Of a stretch of 7,606 nucleotides of DNA, positions 1 to 6,274 are shown piece by piece (the stretch's first letter is position 1; the number at the start of each line of letters is the position of its first letter). The notes under the pieces were generated by a model. It did no database searches. It was not told where the DNA came from and saw only the letters and a list, made by a program, of their open reading frames with translations. The stretch comes from a bacterium (GTDB lineage: Bacteria > Zhuqueibacterota > Zhuqueibacteria > Residuimicrobiales > Krinioviventaceae): contig JAJRST010000509.1 of assembly GCA_024278645.1 (NCBI GenBank), positions 1 to 7,606 on the forward strand. The letters run 5' to 3'. Position numbers and translations under genes: made by a program.

Positions 1-129
1 CTACATGGCCTGCTCCGACCCTTGCTTTAGCAGAGGAACAAATGAATATTCTGGATGGAAACAGCTTGTACTGTTGTCGCCGTCAAACATCATCTTGCAA
101 TCAAACGGTGAAGGAGGCGGCGCATTAAA
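1..129. other. Leader region upstream of the symporter; no convincing gene
   Basis: Two of the three forward frames are open through this stretch. One ends in TAA at 126-128, one base before the symporter ATG. The other ends in TGA at 131-133, overlapping that ATG. Either could be the 3' end of an upstream gene in the same operon, but about 42 open codons is expected by chance fairly often, and neither translation is recognisable; the frame ending at 126-128 has an odd cysteine-rich patch. An 8-base perfect palindrome, GAATATTC, lies at 44-51. No -35/-10 pair with good spacing was found. The only clear signal is the Shine-Dalgarno sequence at 111-117. Confidence 0.4.
111..117 (+). promoter_or_regulatory. 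Shine-Dalgarno sequence of the symporter gene
   Basis: AAGGAGG is a near-perfect anti-16S match. It sits 12 bases before the ATG at 130, longer than the usual 5-9. The in-frame codon at 124-126 is ATT, a very rare start with better spacing (6 bases). The N-terminus beginning at the ATG is normal for the family, so ATG remains the preferred start. Confidence 0.7.
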
Positions 130-1941
130 ATGAAACTCGATGTAATAGATATTGGCATCATTCTGATCTATTTTGCCGTTACAATTATCATCGGTTTTTA
201 TGTTTCGAAACGGGCTTCGAAAAATCTGAATTCCTATTTTCTCGGTGGAAATACACTTCCCTGGTATGTCCTCGGAATCTCCAATGCCTCCGGCATGTTC
301 GATATTACCGGCACCATGTGGCTGGTTTACGCGTGTGTTGTTTACGGCCTGAAAAGCGCCTGGCTGCCGTGGCTGTGGCCGGTCTTTAATCAGATTTTCC
401 TGATGGTCTTCCTCTCCATCTGGCTGCGCCGATCCAATGTGTTAACCGGAGCGGCCTGGCTTGCCACCCGCTTCGGCAAGGGCAGGGATACCGAACTGGC
501 GCACATCAGTGTGGTGGCTTTTGCCCTGGTCAGTGCAGTGGGCTTTCTGGCTTATGCGTTCAAAGGGATTGGCAAGTTTGCCGCTATTTTCCTGCCCTGG
601 GATCTGTCGCCGGATATGTATGCACTCATCATCATGGGATTGACCGCCATGTACGCAGTTAAGGGCGGCATGTTCAGCGTCGTCATCACCGAAGTATTGC
701 AGTTCCTGGTGATGACTGTGGCGTCGATTGCCGTTGGCATCATTGCCATGATGCGCGTTTCGCCGGACATGCTGGCCGGAGTGGTTCCGGCCGGATGGAA
801 AAGCCCGTGGTTTGGCTGGCAATTGAATCTGAATTGGAACGGCATCCTGGATTCCGTCAACGACAAGATCGTTCAGGACGGCTATTCGCTTTTCGCACTT
901 TTTTTTATGATGATGTTGTTCAAAGGCGTCCTGGTCAGCCTGGCCGGACCGGCGCCAAACTTTGACATGCAGCGGGTGCTGGCCACCAAAGACCCGAGGG
1001 AAGCGGGATTGATGAGCGCTTTTGTCAATGTTGTTCTCCTCTTTCCGCGTTACCTGATGGTCATGGGTTTTACTGTTCTCGCGCTGGTTTTTCTAAAGCC
1101 GGAGCTGCAGGCCATGGGTGCGAACATTGATTTTGAGGCCATTCTGCCGCTCGCTATCACCAGATTCATTCCTGTGGGACTAATGGGAGTTTTGTTGGCC
1201 GGCTTGCTGGCGGCGTTTATGTCCACCTTTGCCGCGACATTGAATGCGGCGCCGGCCTACATCGTAAACGACATTTACAAACGCTATTTTAACGCTGACG
1301 CTGAACCCCGCATCTATGTCTATTTGAGCTATATTGCTTCCCTGGCTGTTCTCATCCTTGGCATTGCATTCGGCTTTGTTGTCGAATCTATCAACCAGGT
1401 GATGTTGTGGATCGTCTCGGCCCTGTGGGGCGGGTACACTGCCGCCAATGTATTGAAATGGTACTGGTGGCGATTCAACGGCTATGGCTATTTCTGGGGC
1501 ATGCTCTCCGGTATTGCCGCGGCATTGGCGGTTCCCAGGATATTTCCTCATCTTTCGGAACTAAACGCCTTTCCGATTATTCTGGCCGTTTCCACGGCGG
1601 GTTCCATTCTGGGTTGTTTGTTGACAAGGCCAACGGAAGAGAGCGTCCTGAAAGAATTCTACACCCATGTCCGACCCTGGGGCATCTGGAAGCCGGTATA
1701 TGATAAAGTCATTCAGGAGAACCCTGGTTTTAAAAAGAACTCGGGGTTTAAGCGCGATGCATTCAATGTAGCGGTTGGCATGATCTGGCAGGGTGCTCTC
1801 ACCGTGCTGCCGATGTTTTTCGTTATTAAAGAAACAAGGGGGACAATTGTCAGCATTGTTGCTTTGGCAATGACATCTGTCATCCTGAAGAGAAATTGGT
1901 ATGATAAGTTGCAGGGCGACACAACTTTGCCAGGGAAATGA
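130..1941 (+). CDS. Sodium:solute symporter (SSS family), probable sugar importer
   Basis: This is an inner-membrane secondary transporter of the SSS (SGLT/PutP) family, which uses the sodium gradient to bring in a small solute. The 603-residue protein is almost wholly hydrophobic, with roughly 13-15 membrane segments; the first covers about residues 7-25. Family landmarks are visible: the SKRASKNLNSYFLGGNTLPW stretch ending at W45 before the broken helix (about 46-68); the FDMQRVLATKDPREA loop at 278-292; and AAFMSTFAATLNAAPAYIVN (361-380) followed by DIYKRYF. In that helix A362, S365 and T366 align with the residues that form the Na2 sodium site in vSGLT (A361, S364, S365). The C-terminus is longer than in short SSS members: a polar stretch at about 502-543, then two more likely spans at 546-564 and 567-586. 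The substrate is not readable from sequence; the sensor and glycosidase downstream suggest a sugar. The next gene starts 75 bases downstream on the same strand, and no terminator hairpin was seen between them. Confidence 0.95.
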   Translation: MKLDVIDIGIILIYFAVTIIIGFYVSKRASKNLNSYFLGGNTLPWYVLGISNASGMFDITGTMWLVYACVVYGLKSAWLPWLWPVFNQIFLMVFLSIWLRRSNVLTGAAWLATRFGKGRDTELAHISVVAFALVSAVGFLAYAFKGIGKFAAIFLPWDLSPDMYALIIMGLTAMYAVKGGMFSVVITEVLQFLVMTVASIAVGIIAMMRVSPDMLAGVVPAGWKSPWFGWQLNLNWNGILDSVNDKIVQDGYSLFALFFMMMLFKGVLVSLAGPAPNFDMQRVLATKDPREAGLMSAFVNVVLLFPRYLMVMGFTVLALVFLKPELQAMGANIDFEAILPLAITRFIPVGLMGVLLAGLLAAFMSTFAATLNAAPAYIVNDIYKRYFNADAEPRIYVYLSYIASLAVLILGIAFGFVVESINQVMLWIVSALWGGYTAANVLKWYWWRFNGYGYFWGMLSGIAAALAVPRIFPHLSELNAFPIILAVSTAGSILGCLLTRPTEESVLKEFYTHVRPWGIWKPVYDKVIQENPGFKKNSGFKRDAFNVAVGMIWQGALTVLPMFFVIKETRGTIVSIVALAMTSVILKRNWYDKLQGDTTLPGK

Positions 1942-2016
1942 AATGCATCAGCACGACCGGAAAGCCGTGTGATAAAAATTATTGCAGTTTTTCAAATAAA
2001 GTTGTAAATATATAAC
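1942..2016 (+). other. Short AT-rich gap before the sensor gene
   Basis: The 75-base spacer has no Shine-Dalgarno sequence and no hairpin-plus-T-run terminator. A poor promoter candidate is TTGCAG at 1982-1987, then 17 bases, then TAAATA at 2005-2010; each half matches only three of six consensus bases. The last 16 bases (2001-2016) form an imperfect palindrome that abuts the ATG. Co-transcription with the symporter is possible but not shown. Confidence 0.5.
2001..2016. repeat. Imperfect 16-bp palindrome touching the sensor start codon
   Basis: GTTGTAAATATATAAC pairs at six of eight positions about its centre. It could be an operator for autoregulation, or simply the AT-rich, SD-less initiation region common in FCB bacteria. 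Nothing in the sequence decides between these. Confidence 0.25.
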
Positions 2017-5000
2017 ATGAATGGCTTGAATATACAATTACATAAATTTAAAAACAGTCGGGCATTGGCCACGGTCGCTTTTGCTTTGATATTCATGGCA
2101 CTTCTGAATCCCCGGCCGACAAGCGCCTCCAGTCACTATGTGCCGACAATTAATCACCCCCTGTTGGAAACGTGGCGGTGGCATCTTTTCCCGGAAATGA
2201 GTGGAAAAGGGTTTCAATGCATGATCGAGGCAAAGGATGGCGCCATTTGGTTCGGCGCCAATGCCGGCGTTGTTCGCTACGATGGACTTCATTGGACCGT
2301 GTACTCTACACAGGACGGGCTGTCGAATGATGTCGTGCTGTCGATATGTCAGGCGAGCGATGGTAAAATATATGCGGGGACCGAGTCGGGGTTGTATGTC
2401 CGGGAGAATGAATATTGGACGCGAATTTTGCCGCGAGATCGCAACGATCTGAAAGTCAATAAAATCAAGGCGATTGGAGATGATGTTTGGGTCGGGACCG
2501 ATGAAGGCCTATTTCGGATCAATAAAGATAGGAAAATCTCGCTGTACACTTCCGGGCAAATCGCTTCTGAAATTTCCGACCTGAATTCGGAAGTAAATAT
2601 CTTTGTTATCCCCGATCATGTTGCGGATGCTTTTAACATTTTCGATCTCTATCAAGACTACAAGGAGCGGCTCTGGCTCGGCGCCTTTTCGGGCCAGATT
2701 ATGGTGTGGGATGTAAACAGTCCTGTTCCATTGGATTCTTCCTCATGGCGGCTTTTCACGCAAGACGATGGCCTGGAATATGGCGAGGCGCCGCGAATCA
2801 TTCAAACAAGCGATAAAAAAATATGGACTATTTTCGATCAGCCGAACAAAGGCATCAATATTTTTGATTTTAAAACCCGGAAATGGCAGTCGTTCCGGTT
2901 AAGTGATATCTTTGGCGGCGATGACATTAACTGGAGCATCACCCAAACATCGGATGGCGCCGTGTGGATAGGCGGGCATAGCCTGGTTTTGATTTTCAAA
3001 AACGGGCAATGGCAAATCTACCGACATACGGAGGCGCCTCTGCCAACGGCGCGTATTTCAATACTGGAAGCCAGGGATGGGGCGATATGGCTGGCCGGCA
3101 GAAATAGTGAAGTTTACCGCATTGATTACAATAACACACATTGGGAAACCTATCCCGGTCTCCACTTTCAATGCGAGTCGAAGGATGGTGCACAGTGGTT
3201 TATTACCCGGGAAGGAAACGTTGTGTCTTTCACGCCCCGCACGGGCGAGTGGACGCGTTATGGCGCGGAAGACGGTTTGATCGACATGCCCGTCGCTCTT
3301 GCCGTAACGGTTGACGACGTCATCTGGGCCGTGGGCAGTCATCAATACCGGGCGGCGACGGCCTATTTTACGGGCGACAGATGGGTCATGCAGCGGCATC
3401 CGAACTTTTCCTGGGGCATTGATTATCGCTCGCTCTACCAATCGGCCGATAGTTCTTTGTGGTTTGGCGCCAGTCCTTCCACCTATTCGGGGAATTATCT
3501 TGGTGGGGTTCTGCGCTTACAGGATGAAAACAGCTCGCTAAAACGGTGGACCCTTTACAGCAGCGACGTGATCGGAAAATTCAATGTTGTCGGTATTGCC
3601 CAGTCAAAAGACAAGCGCATCTGGACCGGCGGCATTTTTGTCGGTCGCTTCGACGGCAAAACCTGGACGCAGGTAAAGCAGCCGACCGAATTGGCAACGG
3701 AGTGGTTTGACGATATTATCAACACGCCATCGGGCGATATCTGGCTTTCCAAAGGCGGGGTGGGCCTTTTTCATTACAAAGCCGAGCAAAAAGAATGGCA
3801 AGTGTTTACGGTGGCCGATGGACTGGCCAGCAATATGGTGACCGGCATTCTTTGCCTTGCCGACGGCACCATCATGGCGGCCACGCCTAAAGGGATCAGC
3901 CGTTTTGACGGGCGTGACTGGATTACTCTGGCGCTGCCCGCATCCTTTAACATCAAAAGAGAGGGCGGCACCCTGCGGCAATCCGGGGATGGCGCGATCT
4001 GGATTAATATTGCCTCGCGGCTCTGGTATCGACGCGCCTTTAATGCAAACCCGATAGTGGATGAATCGTTCCAAAATTTCCGCACCATTCGATACAAGCC
4101 GGACAATTATCCTCCGGAAACACGAATATTTCAAGCCCAGGAAAAGGTTTCAAAAGAGGGGAATACCTTTATCATCTGGGAGGGATCGGATTATTGGCAA
4201 GTGACGCCCAAGACTTTGCTGCAATATTCCTATCGTATCGATGGTTCTGCCTGGTCGCCGTTCTCCTATGAAAATCAAAAAATATTTTTTTCGCTCAGTC
4301 ATGGCCACCATGTTTTTGAAGTTCGCGCCCGCGACCGCGATTTAAATGTCGACCCGACGCCGGCGACGGTCAATTTTCATGTCATGCCGCCGCTGTGGAT
4401 GCAGACATGGTTCATAGCTCTTCTTGCCACGTTTTCGAGCATCATTGTTTTCCTTCTTTATTATCTTTATAAAAAGCAGCTCAAAATTCAATGGATGGAA
4501 GCGAGAAAAATACATGAAGTGGATATGATGAAATTGCGCTTCTACACCAATATTTCCCATGAATTGCGAACCCCGCTGAGCTTAATTCTCGGCCCTTTGA
4601 ATGAGCTCCTTGCCCGGGATTTTAAAATTGAAAGGCAATCGCTGAAGAATCGATTTGAACTCATGCAGCGCAATGCGAAACGCTTGCTTCATCTCGTTGA
4701 CGAGGTGATTGATTTGCGTAAAATTGAAGCCGGCTGCCTCTATCTTACCTTGTCGCAAGGGGATATCTTTCGAATCATACGTGACATTGTAACTTCATTT
4801 CATTTTATGGCTCAGCAGCATAAAATCACATTAAAGGTGAAGACAAATCCCCAGGAACTGGCGACCTGGTTCGATGCCAATAAATTAGAAAAAATCCTGT
4901 ACAACCTGTTGTCCAATGCGTTCAAGTTCACCCCGGATCATGGAACCATCTTTGTTTCCGCCGAAAAAGTGACTCTAAATGGCGAGAACGTCATCGAAAT

Positions 5001-6084
5001 CATTGTCGAAGATACTGGCCCGGGTATTCCGGAAAGACATATGAAGCATATATTCGAACGCTTTCATCGCGTCGAGCCTCCCGGGTACAACCGCCCCGAT
5101 GGGGCGGGCATCGGCCTGGCGTTGACAAAAGAGCTGGTGGAGCTGCATCACGGCGAAATATTTGCGCAAAACAAGCAAAACGGCGGCGCAAAATTTACAG
5201 TGCGCCTTTCGCTGGACAAAATGAATATGGAGAGAAAAAAGAGACTTGCCTCAACCGCGGCTGACGATGATGTCCTCCCCGATTCAACCGTATCCGCTGA
5301 CAAAACAGAACAGAATGCAAAAGAGAATTCCGCTCCCCAGATTCTTATCGTTGAGGATTCGGCTGATATGAGGTCCTACATTCGGGATGAATTGCGTCTT
5401 ACATACCGCGTTGTCTGTGCAGCAAATGGCAGGCAGGGAGTTGCCCTGGCCAAAAAAATGATGCCGGATTTAATTATAAGCGACATCATGATGCCGGAGA
5501 TGGATGGGATCGAGTTGTGCAAGCGGATAAAGAGCGATGAAATAACCAGCCACATTCCGGTCATTTTGCTGACGGCGCGCAGCTCCGAGGACATAAAAGT
5601 CGAGGGGCTGAAAACCGGCGCCGATGACTATGTGACCAAACCGTTCAATCTTCGCACCCTCTCTGTCCGTATCTCTAATTTGCTGGAATCAAGAAAAAAA
5701 TTAAGAGAACGATTCAGCAAGGAAATCAAACTGCAACCCGGAGACATTACTATTACCTCCGTTGATGAAAACTTTTTACAGCGTGCGATTAAAATCGTCG
5801 AGGACAATATTTCCAACGATCAGTTTGATGTTATCATATTCAGCGCGCAAATTGGCATGAGCCGCTCTCAACTATTCAGAAAATTAAAGGCGCTGACCTG
5901 CCAGACGCCGCAAGAATTTATTCGAACAATTCGATTAAAGCGAGCGGCTCAATTATTGGAAGAATCGCAAATGACCGTCACTGAAATCTGCTATGAAGTG
6001 GAGTTTAGTTACCCATCTCATTTTGCGCAACATTTTCGAGCTCAATTTGGCATCTCTCCGAAAAGTTATCAAAAGAAACTCTGA
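2017..6084 (+). CDS. Hybrid two-component system sensor histidine kinase / AraC-type regulator (HTCS)
   Basis: This single 1355-residue protein senses a ligand in the periplasm and regulates transcription in the cytoplasm. Domains in order: signal peptide (about 1-37, hydrophobic core 16-30); two-component-regulator propeller with fourteen blade motifs, whose conserved positions fall at residues 78, 119, 158, 220, 270, 317, 358, 394, 437, 482, 536, 576, 620 and 662; Y_Y_Y domain (698-789); membrane span (about 798-818); HisKA with FYTNISHELRTP and phospho-acceptor H848; HATPase_c with N-box N963/N967, DTGPGIP (999-1005), FERF, and GAGIGLAL (1029-1036); acidic polar linker (about 1067-1107); receiver with E1113/D1114, phospho-acceptor D1156, T1186 and K1208; C-terminal AraC helix-turn-helix (about 1275-1355). 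All key catalytic residues are present, so it looks functional. Fourteen blades match the two seven-bladed propellers of solved Bacteroides HTCS sensors. The ATG at 2017 is the first start after an in-frame TAA (2005-2007); it lacks a Shine-Dalgarno sequence but gives a good signal peptide. Its likely targets are the flanking symporter and GH2 genes (inference). Confidence 0.97.
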   Translation: MNGLNIQLHKFKNSRALATVAFALIFMALLNPRPTSASSHYVPTINHPLLETWRWHLFPEMSGKGFQCMIEAKDGAIWFGANAGVVRYDGLHWTVYSTQDGLSNDVVLSICQASDGKIYAGTESGLYVRENEYWTRILPRDRNDLKVNKIKAIGDDVWVGTDEGLFRINKDRKISLYTSGQIASEISDLNSEVNIFVIPDHVADAFNIFDLYQDYKERLWLGAFSGQIMVWDVNSPVPLDSSSWRLFTQDDGLEYGEAPRIIQTSDKKIWTIFDQPNKGINIFDFKTRKWQSFRLSDIFGGDDINWSITQTSDGAVWIGGHSLVLIFKNGQWQIYRHTEAPLPTARISILEARDGAIWLAGRNSEVYRIDYNNTHWETYPGLHFQCESKDGAQWFITREGNVVSFTPRTGEWTRYGAEDGLIDMPVALAVTVDDVIWAVGSHQYRAATAYFTGDRWVMQRHPNFSWGIDYRSLYQSADSSLWFGASPSTYSGNYLGGVLRLQDENSSLKRWTLYSSDVIGKFNVVGIAQSKDKRIWTGGIFVGRFDGKTWTQVKQPTELATEWFDDIINTPSGDIWLSKGGVGLFHYKAEQKEWQVFTVADGLASNMVTGILCLADGTIMAATPKGISRFDGRDWITLALPASFNIKREGGTLRQSGDGAIWINIASRLWYRRAFNANPIVDESFQNFRTIRYKPDNYPPETRIFQAQEKVSKEGNTFIIWEGSDYWQVTPKTLLQYSYRIDGSAWSPFSYENQKIFFSLSHGHHVFEVRARDRDLNVDPTPATVNFHVMPPLWMQTWFIALLATFSSIIVFLLYYLYKKQLKIQWMEARKIHEVDMMKLRFYTNISHELRTPLSLILGPLNELLARDFKIERQSLKNRFELMQRNAKRLLHLVDEVIDLRKIEAGCLYLTLSQGDIFRIIRDIVTSFHFMAQQHKITLKVKTNPQELATWFDANKLEKILYNLLSNAFKFTPDHGTIFVSAEKVTLNGENVIEIIVEDTGPGIPERHMKHIFERFHRVEPPGYNRPDGAGIGLALTKELVELHHGEIFAQNKQNGGAKFTVRLSLDKMNMERKKRLASTAADDDVLPDSTVSADKTEQNAKENSAPQILIVEDSADMRSYIRDELRLTYRVVCAANGRQGVALAKKMMPDLIISDIMMPEMDGIELCKRIKSDEITSHIPVILLTARSSEDIKVEGLKTGADDYVTKPFNLRTLSVRISNLLESRKKLRERFSKEIKLQPGDITITSVDENFLQRAIKIVEDNISNDQFDVIIFSAQIGMSRSQLFRKLKALTCQTPQEFIRTIRLKRAAQLLEESQMTVTEICYEVEFSYPSHFAQHFRAQFGISPKSYQKKL

Positions 6085-6202
6085 TTTTTCCAGCCCCGCT
6101 CCATCCTGCCGCTATAATATGGAAATGCAACATCCCTGGTATTTTTTGAGACTCCCATAGTAGTTATTCAATGAAAATGAATTATCTTAATTAAAGACAA
6201 TA

Positions 6203-6274
6203 ATGGCAAAGGCCTGGTTAATAATTGTGGACTGGTTTAGCGCCATGACGAACAACCCCGGAGCAGTAAATTGA
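6203..6274 (+). CDS. Possible 23-residue leader ORF overlapping the GH2 start
   Basis: An ATG at 6203 opens a frame of 23 codons that begins MAKAWLIIVDWF and ends in TGA at 6272-6274. That stop overlaps the TTG start of the GH2 gene in the four bases TTGA. A second in-frame ATG at 6245 would give a nine-residue peptide with the same stop. The GGAG that serves the GH2 gene lies inside this frame. Such an arrangement could couple translation of the two, but no Shine-Dalgarno sequence precedes either ATG and a frame this short is easily open by chance. The peptide is not recognised. Confidence 0.2.
   Translation: MAKAWLIIVDWFSAMTNNPGAVN
6211..6239 (+). repeat. Pair of direct 11-mers, possible regulator half-sites
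   Basis: GGCCTGGTTAA (6211-6221) and GGACTGGTTTA (6229-6239) agree at 9 of 11 positions and repeat every 18 bases. AraC-type regulators often bind direct half-sites about two helical turns apart, so these could be contacts for the upstream sensor's DNA-binding domain. Against this, only about 30 bases separate the second copy from the TTG start, which leaves little room for a downstream promoter. Confidence 0.25.
6260..6263 (+). promoter_or_regulatory. Shine-Dalgarno sequence supporting the TTG start of the GH2 gene
   Basis: GGAG ends seven bases before the TTG at 6271. It decides the start: the frame opens only after a TAG at 6238-6240, no ATG or GTG lies in frame between that stop and 6271, and starting at the next in-frame ATG (6379) would lose the signal peptide. 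Confidence 0.7.

Larger units (their letters stand above)
6085..6270. other. Intergenic region between the sensor and GH2 genes
   Basis: These 186 bases are the best place in the window for a regulated promoter of the glycosidase gene. A perfect TATAAT lies at 6113-6118, but no -35-like hexamer sits 16-18 bases upstream and there is no extended TGn. An 8-bp palindrome, TTAATTAA, lies at 6187-6194. Two similar 11-mers at 6211-6221 and 6229-6239 are listed separately. No hairpin followed by a T-run was found, so termination after the sensor gene is not evident. No Bacteroidota-type TTTG / TAnnTTTG promoter was seen. Confidence 0.5.

Noticed and set aside
1..180. Antisense open frame ending in TAG (CTA at 1-3), with a fairly protein-like 30-residue tail from an ATG pair near position 92
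   Set aside because: Its continuation runs antisense through the start of the symporter gene, and no recognisable family or ribosome site supports it; treated as a shadow.
442..866. Two overlapping antisense frames (126 and 104 codons) inside the symporter gene
   Set aside because: His/Arg-rich translations are typical of the reverse of membrane-protein codons; the sense gene is certain.
2011..2016. TATAAC as a -10 box for the sensor gene
   Set aside because: It directly abuts the ATG, so transcription would begin inside the coding region and miss the start codon.
3604..4134. Antisense open frame of 176 codons inside the sensor gene
   Set aside because: It lies wholly within the propeller-coding region, whose sense translation shows clear blade repeats; the antisense product has no recognisable motif.
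6113..6118. TATAAT as a promoter -10 for the GH2 gene
   Set aside because: No -35-like hexamer at 16-18 bases and no extended -10; a single hexamer is not enough to call a promoter.
6171..6194. Seven-codon mini-ORF (ATG to TAA) in the sensor-GH2 gap
   Set aside because: Too short, with no Shine-Dalgarno sequence; no distinction from chance.
6197..6228. Imperfect inverted repeat ACAATAAT / ATAATTGT as a terminator or RNA hairpin
   Set aside because: Only an AT-rich 7-of-8 stem with a 16-base loop and no T-run follows; too weak to form a terminator.
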